Origin: Pedococcus sp. 5OH_020
Lineage (GTDB): Bacteria > Actinomycetota > Actinomycetes > Actinomycetales > Dermatophilaceae
NCBI RefSeq assembly: GCF_027812955.1
Contig: NZ_JAPYZV010000009.1
Coordinates: 62,001-126,000 of the forward strand
Reading direction: 5' to 3'
Length of the DNA stretch: 64,000 bases
Both the position numbers and the translations under genes were made by a program. Shown one piece after another: positions 50,842-59,731 of this stretch. Every line of letters begins with the position of its first letter. Position 1 is the first letter of the stretch. The notes below the pieces were generated by a model. That model saw nothing but the letters and a program-made list of their open reading frames with translations, searched no databases and was not told the origin of the DNA.

Positions 50842-51659
50842 TTGACGCTTCCGGCCGTGAGGCCGCCGACGAGGTGCTTCTCGACGAGCAGGAACAGCAC
50901 GACGACAGGCACGATCGCTACCAGCGAGGTCGCGAAGAGGTGTTGCCACTCGACCTCGTCCTTGCCGATGAACTGGGTGAGGCCGACCTGCAACGGCTTC
51001 TTGGCCTCGGTGGTGATCAGGGTCAGTGCAACGATGAACTCGTTCCAGGCGGCGATGAACGCGTATACGGCCACGGTCACCAGCCCCGGGCGGATGACAG
51101 GCAGGACCACGAGTAGCAGGGCGCGCTGGCGTGAGCAGCCGTCGATCCAGGCGGCCTCCTCCAAGGAGGCCGGGATCGTCAGGATGAAGCCGCGCAGAAG
51201 CCAGATCGCGAATGCCAGGTTGAACGCGGTGTTGATGACGACCAGGCTGCCGAGGTTGTCCAGGGCGCGGAAGGAGGCGAACTCCCGGTAGAGACCGACG
51301 ATCAGCGCCACGGGGGCAAGCATCTGGACCACGAGCATGGCGAAGAGATAGAGCCGGCGGCCGGGAAAGGCGAACCGGGCACTGGCATAGGCGGCCGGCA
51401 CCGCGATGAGGAGCACCAGCAGCGTCGACGACGAGGCGACCACCAGGGAGTTCAGCATGTAGCGGGCGACCGGCGCCGCCTGCCACATGGTGACGTAGTT
51501 GTCGAACCGCCAGTCCTGCGGCAGGAGCCGACCCGGCGTGAGCGACAGCTCGCTCGCCGGCTTCAAGGACGTGAAGAGCATCACCAGGTATGGGCTGAGC
51601 AGCACGACGGCGACAGCCGTGCCGCCGATCGTCGCCCTGCCCGTTGTCCGAGCCGCCAT
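50838..51659 (-). CDS. Carbohydrate ABC transporter permease (MalG type)
   Basis: A 273-residue permease with six membrane helices and EAA loop SLEEAAWIDGCSRQRALLLV, ending LVGGLTAGSVK. The ATG at 51659 begins four bases after the stop of the MalF-type gene; a longer frame to 51707 overlaps it. It works with the adjacent permease and lipoprotein. As in the plus-strand operon, no ATPase is present. Confidence 0.92.
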   Translation of the reverse strand: MAARTTGRATIGGTAVAVVLLSPYLVMLFTSLKPASELSLTPGRLLPQDWRFDNYVTMWQAAPVARYMLNSLVVASSSTLLVLLIAVPAAYASARFAFPGRRLYLFAMLVVQMLAPVALIVGLYREFASFRALDNLGSLVVINTAFNLAFAIWLLRGFILTIPASLEEAAWIDGCSRQRALLLVVLPVIRPGLVTVAVYAFIAAWNEFIVALTLITTEAKKPLQVGLTQFIGKDEVEWQHLFATSLVAIVPVVVLFLLVEKHLVGGLTAGSVK

Positions 51660-51663
51660 CAGG

Positions 51664-52635
51664 TCACTCCATTCTCGAACGTCGGACGTACAACGCGACC
51701 CCGACACCGATGACGATCACATTGAGGACCGACATCGCGGCGCCTGCACCCACGTCCCTCTCGGTGAGGAATGCCACCTTGTACATGAAGGTCGTCGAGG
51801 TGTCGCTCAGGTACCCCGGATTGCTCTTGTTGAGGACGTAGACGATGGGAAACGAGTTGAAGATCCAGATGGAGTTCAGCAGCACCGTGACGGTCAACGG
51901 ACCCCGCAGAAGAGGCAGAACGATGTGCCGGTACGACTGCCACCGACCGGCGCCGTCGATGGCGGCCGCCTCCAGGACGTCGTCCGAGATGGTGCGCAGG
52001 CCGGATAGCAGCGCGAAACACGTGAAGGGCAGCGACACGAACGCCACCACGCCGATCATGACCCACCGGATCGTTCTGTCGCTGCCCAGCCAGTCCACCG
52101 GGGCAGCGATGACGTGGAGCCTCATCAGCAGAGGGTTCAGGACCCCGTAGTAGTAGTTGAGAATCCAACGGAAGCCGATCGCACTCATGACGACGGAGGT
52201 GGCCCACGGCACGATGAGCGCAATGCGCAGGAACCGGTTGCCCCAGAACTCCTTGGACATCAGCTGCGCCAGAGGCAGGGACACCAGCGTCGTGAGGACC
52301 ACCCCCAGGACCACCCACACGACGGTGTTGACGATGACCCTGGGAAAGGCGGGGTTCTCGATGATGGTTCGGTAGTTGTCCCATCCGGCGGATCCTTTCA
52401 CCGCACCAGTGAGCGAGAACGACTGGAACGATGAACGGACTGTCTCGATCAGGGGGTACACGACGACCACCAAGATCAGGACGACACTGGGCCCTAGCCA
52501 GCCAGCCAGGCCCAGCCACCCCACATCCTGCGGAGACCGCCTCTGACGGCGCCCCGTGCTGGCTCCACCCCCCTGTCGCCCGCCACTGTGGGTGACGGGC
52601 GACGAGGATGGGGCGGGCCCGTTGGCCGCTGTCAC
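51664..52635 (-). CDS. Carbohydrate ABC transporter permease (MalF type)
   Basis: A 323-residue permease: a Ser/Gly/Arg-rich cytosolic N-terminus of about 40 residues, then six helices, with EAA loop DVLEAAAIDGAGRWQSYRHI and the characteristic FNSFPIVYVLNKSNPG before the last helices. The GTG start lies four bases after the binding-protein stop. Confidence 0.92.
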   Translation of the reverse strand: MTAANGPAPSSSPVTHSGGRQGGGASTGRRQRRSPQDVGWLGLAGWLGPSVVLILVVVVYPLIETVRSSFQSFSLTGAVKGSAGWDNYRTIIENPAFPRVIVNTVVWVVLGVVLTTLVSLPLAQLMSKEFWGNRFLRIALIVPWATSVVMSAIGFRWILNYYYGVLNPLLMRLHVIAAPVDWLGSDRTIRWVMIGVVAFVSLPFTCFALLSGLRTISDDVLEAAAIDGAGRWQSYRHIVLPLLRGPLTVTVLLNSIWIFNSFPIVYVLNKSNPGYLSDTSTTFMYKVAFLTERDVGAGAAMSVLNVIVIGVGVALYVRRSRME

Positions 52636-52639
52636 AGGA

Positions 52640-53881
52640 TCAAGAACTGGTTGCTACGGCTTGGATGTCGTCGAGGACCTTCTGCGGATCCTGACCTTGC
52701 ACTGCCAGCCCCAGGGAGTTCTTCATGGCCCCGAGGACCTTGTCCCAGTTCTCCTCCCCCACAGGTGCGAACTTCGCCGACTTGAGCGCTTCAATGTACG
52801 GCCCGAACTTGGGCTTCTGTGCGAGTGCCGCCTGAGCCCCGCTCGTGACGGGCAGAAGACCTTCCGTCTCGATGAACTTGGTGTAGTTCTTGTCGCTGAA
52901 GGCGAGGTCAAGGAACTGCTTGACCGCATCCTGGTTGCCCGGCTTCTTGAAGGCCATGATGTAGTCGGCCACGCCCAGGCTGGTGGGGGTGACACCGGGC
53001 GCCGCCGGGAACGGCGCCACCTTGTAGGGAGTTCCCGACTTCTCGAGCCGATCCGCGAGACCGCCCTGTCCGATGGTCATGGCGGCGGTCCCGGCCTCGA
53101 ACAGCTGCCACGACCCCTCGACGCGACCGGTCTTGCCGGGGTTGACCTCGGTGGCCTTCTTCTCAGTGAGGCCCTTGAGGAACTCGAGCGCCTTGACGTT
53201 CTGCTGCGAGTTGATGGCCCACTTCCCATCAGCCATGTATGAACCTCCCATGTTGAACATGAAGGTCGAGAAGTCGATGTGCGGGGCCTCGGGGCTGAGC
53301 GACAGCGCGAAACCCACCTTGCCAGGCAGCTTGGAGACCGCCAGGGCGTCCGACTGGAGCTCGTCGAGCGAGGCCGGGGGGTTCGTGAGGCCCGCCTGCT
53401 TGAAGATGGCGGGGTTGTAGAACAGGGCAGAGTCACTGCCCACCAGGGGGATTCCGAACTCCTTGCCCTTGTAGGAGCCCGACGTACGCAGGTTCTCCGG
53501 CAGGTTGTCCCGCAATGCCTGGGTCTCGATGTCTGGGGCCGGCCAGAGCAGGTCGTCAGCGGCATACTGTGAGAACGAGTCGAGGTTGAGGACGTCGGGC
53601 AGCTGGTTGGTCTGCACCATCGTGCTCACCTGCTGGTGGATGTCGTTCCACCCGATGACCTGCAGTTCGACTTTGACGCCCGTCTTGGCCGTGAAGTCCT
53701 TCGCCACCTGCTGCCAGTAGGGGCTGGTGGAGCTGCTGTACTCCGCAGCGACTACTTTGATCGATTTGGTGGGCGAGCCCCGGTCCTCGGTCGAGGCGGA
53801 GGGGGATCCTCCGCATGCGGTGAGGGCGAGGACGGCGGCGGTCGCGGCCACCGGCAACGACATCTTGAGTGTGCGCATCAT
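52640..53881 (-). CDS. Sugar-binding lipoprotein (family 1) of the second importer
   Basis: A 413-residue lipoprotein with signal MSLPVAATAAVLALTAC (lipobox LTAC) and a family-1 fold: AKDFTAKTGVKVELQVIGWND, LPDVLNLDSFSQYAADD, FGIPLVGSDSALFYNPAIF. It is the first gene of the minus-strand operon and the most highly expressed subunit is usually encoded there. Its promoter carries an operator-like palindrome (53962-53973). Confidence 0.92.
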   Translation of the reverse strand: MMRTLKMSLPVAATAAVLALTACGGSPSASTEDRGSPTKSIKVVAAEYSSSTSPYWQQVAKDFTAKTGVKVELQVIGWNDIHQQVSTMVQTNQLPDVLNLDSFSQYAADDLLWPAPDIETQALRDNLPENLRTSGSYKGKEFGIPLVGSDSALFYNPAIFKQAGLTNPPASLDELQSDALAVSKLPGKVGFALSLSPEAPHIDFSTFMFNMGGSYMADGKWAINSQQNVKALEFLKGLTEKKATEVNPGKTGRVEGSWQLFEAGTAAMTIGQGGLADRLEKSGTPYKVAPFPAAPGVTPTSLGVADYIMAFKKPGNQDAVKQFLDLAFSDKNYTKFIETEGLLPVTSGAQAALAQKPKFGPYIEALKSAKFAPVGEENWDKVLGAMKNSLGLAVQGQDPQKVLDDIQAVATSS

Positions 53882-53951
53882 GGGGTGCCATCCGTGGTAG
53901 GTGAGCGCTGACGCTTCGTGAGGGTTCGCCAGAGCAGACGAACGATCACTT

Positions 53952-53979
53952 TATATATCCAGAATGTTCATTCGGTCAA
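53952..53979 (-). promoter_or_regulatory. Sigma-A-type promoter with palindromic operator in the spacer
   Basis: On the minus strand TTGACC (53979-53974) and TATATA (53957-53952) are spaced by 16 bases; an overlapping TATAAA gives 18. The spacer holds GAATGAACATTC (53973-53962), whose arms GAATG/CATTC are perfect. A repressor sitting there would shut the promoter. The DeoR gene next door is the obvious candidate. It is about 70 bases before the binding-protein ATG. Confidence 0.6.
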
Positions 53980-54067
53980 TGGCCATCGCGAAGGACATCG
54001 CCCCGTCATGGAACATCTGGGCTGTTCCGGGGGAACCGGTGCCGCGCGCCCGCGCTGCGTTCACCAG

Positions 54068-54844
54068 TCAGGGCTTGACCTGCATGATTTCCAACCCAGC
54101 GCGGCGAAGCTCCTCCACCTGGTCGCGGGGGGCTTGCATGTCCGTGATCAGCAGGTCTAGCTGATGGAGGTCGGCGACCTGGGCGAAGTTGACCTCGCCG
54201 AGCTTGGTGTGGTCGGCGAGGACCACGGTCTTGCGTGCCGACTCGACGAGGTGTCGCTTGATCTCGACGTCGTCCAAATTGAAATCGGTGACCCCGGCTC
54301 GAGGATCGACCCCCGCGACGCCGAGGAAGGCGATATCCACGCGCATCTTCCGAAAGTGGGCGAGCGCGCTCTCACCAGTCATCGACAGCTCGTCCTCCCG
54401 GACGACGCCGCCGGAGACGATCAGCCGGAACGGCCGCATCAGCGTCTTGCTGTTCGCCACCGCCCAGGCGGTGCGCAGGTTGGCTGTGACGATGGTGAGG
54501 TTCGCGGCATGACCCAGGTGGTCGATCATGTGCAGCACCGTCGAGCCCACGTCCAGGGCAATGGCGTCCCCGCTGTTCACCATCTTCGCCGCTGCTTTGG
54601 CGATCGCTTCCTTCCCAGCGGACTGCTGCTGCTCGCGCACGCGGAACGGCCGCTCGGACGACCGACCACTGACGGGCACGGCACCACCGTGGACGCGCCG
54701 GAGGAACCCATCGGCCTCGAGCTCCAAGAGGTCCCGTCGAGCGGTGATCTCCGAGACGCCGAGGCGCTGCGCGAGCTCGACCACCTCAACTCTGCCCGCC
54801 TCGTTGACAATGCTTAGGAGCGCCTCGTGCCGCTCGCTCTTCAT
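54068..54844 (-). CDS. DeoR/GlpR-family sugar-responsive transcriptional regulator
   Basis: A 258-residue regulator. The DeoR helix-turn-helix (residues 3-57: ERHEALLSIVNEAGRVEVVE, then LGVSEITARRDLLELEADG) is followed by LRRVHGGAVP and a DeoR C-terminal sensor domain (IALDVGSTVLHMIDHL, and TANLRTAW). Its phosphosugar-binding fold usually relieves repression when a sugar phosphate accumulates. It lies upstream of, and transcribes towards, the importer operon after a 186-base gap, and likely binds the palindrome in that promoter. It may also control the plus-strand operon. Confidence 0.92.
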   Translation of the reverse strand: MKSERHEALLSIVNEAGRVEVVELAQRLGVSEITARRDLLELEADGFLRRVHGGAVPVSGRSSERPFRVREQQQSAGKEAIAKAAAKMVNSGDAIALDVGSTVLHMIDHLGHAANLTIVTANLRTAWAVANSKTLMRPFRLIVSGGVVREDELSMTGESALAHFRKMRVDIAFLGVAGVDPRAGVTDFNLDDVEIKRHLVESARKTVVLADHTKLGEVNFAQVADLHQLDLLITDMQAPRDQVEELRRAGLEIMQVKP

Positions 54845-55162
54845 TTACCCTCCCGGATGCGCACCCTGTCAGTGTGCCGCACAGCGATGTCAAGTACGAC
54901 GGGACATCAACATGCGATGGACTTGGGTTTGGGCGCAAGCCCGACTTGCTTCGAACCACGAGGACCGCAGCAGGCGGCGCACAAGGAGCGACAAAGGCAT
55001 TGGCGGCTCAGCGCGGATAACCACGAAATCCCCCCGCCAGCTCATGCGAGATTTCCAAACTGGGCGCACCGGACTTAAGGGAATGCAATGGTTCGTGGTG
55101 GCTTGATGAAGTCCCGCGAGGCGGTGCAACTCGTTCCGCGTGATGCTCTGTGGTTTTGTGAC

Positions 55163-55440
55163 CTATGCCGCGCGGATCGGAGGCTTCGGAGAGGTAGCGG
55201 CGCTCGGCGACCTGCCATTGTCGCGGGACTCGATCAGCACGCAGCTCGCCGGGCGCAGCAGCGCGGCGGGGTTAGGGAAGATGCCCACAACGTCGGTTCG
55301 GCGCTTGACCTCTTTGCTCAACCGCTCCAACGGGGTGGTCCTCCACACCTTGCGCCAGTTCGCCTCGGGGAAGTCCGCGAAGGCGGCGATCTCCTCCTTC
55401 GCGCAGCATCGTTGCCACTGCTGGCAGTTGGGACTTACAG
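55163..55440 (-). mobile_element. IS256-family transposase C-terminal remnant
   Basis: The minus strand encodes AKEEIAAFADFPEANWRKVW, then TTPLERLSKEVKRRTDVVGIFPN, the well-known C-terminal block of IS256/mutator transposases, ending near 55165. A preceding PAVATMLRE is in another frame, so a small frameshift lies near 55400, and the N-terminal two thirds are absent. It is a dead fragment abutting the integrase relic. No terminal inverted repeats were found. Confidence 0.8.
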
Positions 55441-55444
55441 CATG

Positions 55445-56063
55445 AGCGGATCGGCCGCTCTTGGTGGCCCGCTCGATGCCCGCACCCGTCAGCCCCCAAC
55501 GTGATGTCGGCACCACCCGGCGACAGCCGCCGCTGAGTCACGACGACGTCCAGAAGCGCAGCGAACTGAGAACGGGTCGACCTCGATGACCTTCCCCGTC
55601 CCTGAGTCGGGGTGCGGCAGGGGCACCAGTTCAGGCTGGTGACACCTGCAGACGACGTGTTCGTAGGCCTAGCGGAACAGCGCTCGCAGCGTGGTTCGGA
55701 CGCGAGCCGCCGTCCGCACGGATCGGGACACCGCCAGGTCCACGAGGAATCGCTCGACCAAGGGGGTGGCCGACGAGATCGGCCAGTTGCCGAACGCCAG
55801 CGACATGTGGACCCGCAACGCGCTCTCATCCGACTCCCACGCCCGAACCGAGAGCTGTCCCTTGCGTGACGCGCGGAACTCCTCGGCCCTCTCCCGCACA
55901 GTGATCGAACCGGCAGCCGGGGCGACGAACTCCCGGAGTGCAGCAGCCGCTTCTGCTCGGTCTCCCACCGCACCGCATCGCCACGACGATCGAAGGTCCG
56001 ATCGGCCACGTCCCGACTGCGGTACTTCACCTGTACGCGCCACTTGCCGTTTGGGCGGTTCAT
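55445..56063 (-). pseudogene. Degenerate tyrosine integrase (N-terminal half)
   Basis: From ATG 56063 one frame encodes a typical integrase arm domain (NRPNGKWRVQVKYRSRDVAD, RTFDRRGDAVRWETEQKRLL). At about 55932 a G is missing, and the core domain continues in the next frame as EFVAPAAGSITVRERAEEFR ... LVERFLVDLAVSRSV until a stop at 55669. Further decayed pieces follow. The catalytic domain is not found; the IS256 relic takes its place. It is a non-functional trace of an old element between the DeoR operon and the SDR. Confidence 0.75.
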
Positions 56064-56204
56064 GACCACGCCGGTTCCTTCTGCGACTCCGACCACGCCA
56101 GCAGGTCCTTGGGCGTCGAGAAGCAGCGATTGCCCATCCTGGCCGCCGCGACCTCATACCGATGTACGACTGCGTTGGGTGGAGTCACGCCTACGGTGTG
56201 CGCC

Positions 56205-56534
56205 ATGTCCCCAGCGCAACTTGAGGTCCAGGGCACGACCGTGAAGATCCTGGGGCGCGTCCTGCCCGGGCCGCGCATCTTCAACTGGCGGTTCGTGGAA
56301 TGCACGATCGTGGGTCCAGCGGCGCTCTACCCACGAAACGACACGATGTTCCTCGACAGCCCGATTCCGCCCTCCGCGCTCATAGAAATCCCCGACAGCC
56401 CCTTCGAAGGCTTGATCGCCCTGGACAACTGCACGTTCGTCCGGTGTGTCTTTCAGGACGTCTCCATAGCCGCGACCGGCGACTACATCGACCGGTTTGA
56501 GCTCCACACCGCGCCGGCACGCGCAGGGCGTTAG
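56205..56534 (+). CDS. Conserved hypothetical protein (109 aa)
   Basis: The product from ATG 56205 has a beta-rich, pentapeptide-like pattern: RIFNWRFVECTIVGPAALYP, then GLIALDNCTFVRCVFQDVSI and ATGDYIDRF. Proteins with repeated 'C-T-F..C.F' turns are widespread, often near insertion sites, and their function is unknown. No signal peptide is seen. It overlaps shadows of the integrase relic only upstream of its ATG. The composition suggests genuine coding. Confidence 0.55.
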   Translation: MSPAQLEVQGTTVKILGRVLPGPRIFNWRFVECTIVGPAALYPRNDTMFLDSPIPPSALIEIPDSPFEGLIALDNCTFVRCVFQDVSIAATGDYIDRFELHTAPARAGR

Positions 56535-56605
56535 GCCCCTGGTCCTTGGCTGCGTGGAGCACACAGGCGCGCATGGTCGTCTCAGTCCGGTGATCGTGGG
56601 CGTGC

Positions 56606-57382
56606 TCAGAGCACGCTGGTGATGCCGCCGTCGACAAAGATGGTCTGGCCGTTGACGAAGTCGGAGGCCCTGCTGGACAGCCAGACGAGCGGGCCGACGA
56701 GGTCCTCCACGTCACCCCAGCGGCCGGCGGGGGTGCGCTTCTGGACCCACGAGGTGAACTCCGGGTCCGCGACCAGCGCTGAGGTGAGCTCGGTGTCGAA
56801 GTATCCCGGCGCCAAGCCGTTCACCTGAACGCCCGCCGGCCCGAGCTCGGCGCACAGACCCTTGACGAACATGCTCAGCGCGCCCTTGGTTGCGCAGTAG
56901 GGGGCGATCCCCGGCCTGGCGAGCAGGGACTGGACCGAGCAGATCATGACGATCTTGCCTCGGCCCCTGCGCACCATGCCGGGGGCGACCTCCCTGGAGA
57001 CCAAGAAGGCGCTGGTGAGGTTGACGTCGACGATGCGGTGCCAGTCCGCGTCGGTGAACTCGGTGATGGGAGCCCGGTGCTGCATGCCCGTGTTGTTGAC
57101 CAGGATGTCGATCGGCCCGGCCAGCGCCTCGGCCCTGGCCACTCCCTGGCGCACCGCACCGGCGTCCGTGACGTCGAACGGCACGGCATGCACCCGGTCG
57201 CCGGCGGCCGTGTCCGCGGCGAGCTGTTCGCGCGTGGTTTCCAGCATCTCTGCGTCGCGGGCGTTGAGCACCACGGCGGCGCCCGCGCGGAGCAGGCCAC
57301 GGGCCAGCGCCTTGCCGATGCCCTTGCTGGAGCCGGTGACCAGGGCGGTGCGCCCGGTCAGGTTGAAAAGCTCGTCACGCAT
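56606..57382 (-). CDS. SDR dehydrogenase, gluconate 5-dehydrogenase-like
   Basis: A 258-residue classical SDR: FNLTGRTALVTGSSKGIGKALA (cofactor loop 16-23), Ser149 in VMICSVQS, Tyr162-x3-Lys166 in PYCATKGA, and GYFDTELT; the closing NGQTIFVDGGITSVL is family-typical. It resembles gluconate 5-dehydrogenase, which reduces 5-ketogluconate. The ATG at 57382 precedes the conserved FNLTGR. It probably belongs with the sugar genes to the left, now separated by the integrase/IS256 scar. Confidence 0.9.
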   Translation of the reverse strand: MRDELFNLTGRTALVTGSSKGIGKALARGLLRAGAAVVLNARDAEMLETTREQLAADTAAGDRVHAVPFDVTDAGAVRQGVARAEALAGPIDILVNNTGMQHRAPITEFTDADWHRIVDVNLTSAFLVSREVAPGMVRRGRGKIVMICSVQSLLARPGIAPYCATKGALSMFVKGLCAELGPAGVQVNGLAPGYFDTELTSALVADPEFTSWVQKRTPAGRWGDVEDLVGPLVWLSSRASDFVNGQTIFVDGGITSVL

Positions 57383-57582
57383 GGTTGTAAGTCTGCCTGG
57401 TCGCCGTCGTGGTGGAAGGACTGCAGAGGCCAACGATCAGCGCACGGACTCCTGGCGGCGGACAGCGCGCCGCAGGCGACTGCATGGGTGACACGGCCGA
57501 GTTTGGTACCCGGGTCTGGTGGAGCCCTTCCCCCTGGCCGGGATATGCGCGATGCTGGAGAGTCCGACATAGGTGGATGTTC

Positions 57583-57966
57583 ATGATGATGCCGCAGGAC
57601 TTTCCCTCGAGTTCACCCCCCACAGGCTCGACCGAGCATGTCGTGGTTCTGGCATGGCCCGTGGACCGCCGAGCAGTTCCGGTCACCGACTCCGCCTATG
57701 CAGGTGCCGTTATGTTTCCGGCCCAAACAGGGCAAACGTCTGCCTCGGTTGGGCCGTCGCAGGAGAGCGACTGGGTGGCGGTGATCTCGACGCTGACATC
57801 GGCGCTTCAGGAACTGAGCGCCAGCGTTCAACCATTCCAGGCAGTTACACCGCACCTGAGTCCGTTGAACCAGCCTCAGCCACGTGCTCGGCCACATCGG
57901 GGTTCATCGGGCAGTCACGTTCCGCGACAACGGACGACGAACAGGGGCGCCGGAACCAGTCGGTAA
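57583..57966 (+). CDS. Small hypothetical protein
   Basis: A possible 127-residue protein from ATG 57583, with AGGTGG six bases upstream. It has a central beta-like AVPVTDSAYAGAVMFPAQ, a helix WVAVISTLTSALQELSASVQPF and a basic disordered tail. No family is recognised. It is divergent from the SDR and convergent with the sigma-like gene. Support is only from frame, ribosome-binding site and plausible composition. Confidence 0.35.
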   Translation: MMMPQDFPSSSPPTGSTEHVVVLAWPVDRRAVPVTDSAYAGAVMFPAQTGQTSASVGPSQESDWVAVISTLTSALQELSASVQPFQAVTPHLSPLNQPQPRARPHRGSSGSHVPRQRTTNRGAGTSR

Positions 57967-58095
57967 CCGCCAAGGGCCGACCGGCCAGCGACGTTGCCCG
58001 TTGCGCCAGATGCCATGCGGCCCGGTTCACACCGCCGAGCACCGCGCCAGGAAGCCGCCGGTCGCCCGGAGCCACGGCTGGCCGGCACAGCCAGG

Positions 58096-59577
58096 TCAGG
58101 CGCGGGACTTCGCGGCCTTGGCCCGGGTGGTGGCAGCCTTTGCGGTAGCCCTGGCCTTGGCGGCCGCAGACTTGGCTGGGGTGCGGGCAGCCGCCTTGGC
58201 CGCGGCGCGGGCAGACGCCTCCTGGGCCTTGGCAACCGACTGTGCAGCCGCCCTCGCGGCTCGTTGGGCGGCTTTGACCCGGCCCTTGGCCAGTCCGGTG
58301 CTGTGCTTCGCGTGGCCTTTGCCGTAGGCGTGGCCGGCACCGGTGACGGCGCGCGTACCCGAACCCGGCTGCGGGGTGGGCTTCGCACGAGTGGCGCTGG
58401 GTCGACCGAACCTGGCCGGTACTGGTTCTGGCGATGACACCGGCGCCGACTGCGGCGACGAGGACGACTCGACCAGGACCGCTGGCACGACCACCACCTG
58501 TTCCGAGGGACCGAGCCTGAAGGCGGACGCGGAGACGACGACACGGTCACCGGTGAGGGCCGTGTCCACCGGTTCGGTGGCGGGCCTGACAGGGCCCGGC
58601 TGGTCGCCGGACGGTCGGTGGTTGGTGCCGGGCGGTGTGATCGGAGACGGCACGTCGCCGGGCCTGACCGGGCCGTGAGCCGTGATGGCGGGCCGGTTGC
58701 CTTGGTCGCCGAGGAGCCTGTGGATGGCCGCAGGGATTACACCGCTCATGGCCACGGCCGCCCCGACACCCGCCACTGCGACGGCCCAGGCCGTCGTTCC
58801 GGCGCCGATACGGGCCAAGCCGGAAGAGGCGTCGGTGTGGCCGTTTCGGCGCAGCACCACCCTCGAGGTGGCCGGGGCGGGGGAGCTCCAGGTGAGCAGG
58901 TCCTCGACCGTGGGCTTGCCCGTGGTCGGGGCGGTGGTGGTGCCGGCGGCGATAGAGGCGGCCGTGGTGATGTCGGCGGCCAGCGGCGAATGTGACTGGG
59001 CGGCGAACCGCCGCCGTACCGCGGGGAGGTCGGCGACCTCGGCGGGAGTGGCGGGCACCCGCAACGTGGCCACCAGGCTGTCCACGGGAAGGACGAGGCT
59101 GCTCTGACCCTCGAGGACCAGCGCAAGCACCGCGCTGGGCTCCTGCCCGGTAATCCTGGCGATCGAGTCGCGTCCAAGTCCCGCCACTACGCCAAGCGCG
59201 AGGACCTCGGCCACAGCAGACCCGCACGCCCGGAGCATGGCGACCCCCTGGTCGACCGGGGCGGGTTGTGGGCCTGTGCCGGTACCGGCGGCGGGGGTGC
59301 GGCTCGGCACCGGACAGGCAGCGGAGCGAAGACTCGCGGCAGCCTGGGCGCTCTCCCGCGCCGCGCCTACTGCTAGCTCGAGCCAGTCGTCGTCGTCGCC
59401 GGCGACGCAGACCGAGATGCCGTCGATCAGGGACGACCAGGTGGTGACGGCCAGCGGGCCCGGGTCAGCGTCCGAGACCACCCTCAAATAACGCACGAGG
59501 ATGGGGTTGGTCGCTTCGTACAACCGTGCGAAGCACTCCTCGTCACCACCTTGTGCGCCGCTAAGGAGTGTGGCCAT
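58096..59577 (-). CDS. Degenerate ECF-sigma-like membrane protein with histone-H1-like tail
   Basis: From ATG 59577 about 493 residues (frame open to 59664). Residues 1-40 (LLSGAQGGDEECFARLYEAT, then LVRYLRVV) resemble sigma region 2, and AVAEVLALGVVAGLGRDSIA, then GQEPSAVLALVLEGQ, resembles sigma region 4 with its DNA-contacting arginines missing. A membrane helix AWAVAVAGVGAAVAMSG follows near 260, then a Pro/Ser/Thr-rich stretch. The last ~70 residues are Ala/Lys/Arg repeats like histone H1 or mycobacterial HupB tails. It is unlikely to act as a normal sigma factor; function unknown. Confidence 0.65.
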   Translation of the reverse strand: MATLLSGAQGGDEECFARLYEATNPILVRYLRVVSDADPGPLAVTTWSSLIDGISVCVAGDDDDWLELAVGAARESAQAAASLRSAACPVPSRTPAAGTGTGPQPAPVDQGVAMLRACGSAVAEVLALGVVAGLGRDSIARITGQEPSAVLALVLEGQSSLVLPVDSLVATLRVPATPAEVADLPAVRRRFAAQSHSPLAADITTAASIAAGTTTAPTTGKPTVEDLLTWSSPAPATSRVVLRRNGHTDASSGLARIGAGTTAWAVAVAGVGAAVAMSGVIPAAIHRLLGDQGNRPAITAHGPVRPGDVPSPITPPGTNHRPSGDQPGPVRPATEPVDTALTGDRVVVSASAFRLGPSEQVVVVPAVLVESSSSPQSAPVSSPEPVPARFGRPSATRAKPTPQPGSGTRAVTGAGHAYGKGHAKHSTGLAKGRVKAAQRAARAAAQSVAKAQEASARAAAKAAARTPAKSAAAKARATAKAATTRAKAAKSRA

Positions 59578-59731
59578 TTCCCCCGACACGTCCCCATTTT
59601 CGCTCGGTTGGTGCGCCAGGCGCCTCATCCGTTCGGCCGATGGACAGAAGGCCGTGGGGCCCACCTCACGGCGGTGGCCGGGTCCGAGAGGGCAACGGGG
59701 GCCGTCACCTCCCTAACGCAGCGGATCCGGT

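Noticed and set aside
55000-55130. Short frame and slightly lower G+C just right of the DeoR gene, considered as an IS end
   Set aside because: No inverted repeats or transposase motif could be seen in it, unlike the clear IS256 block starting at 55163.
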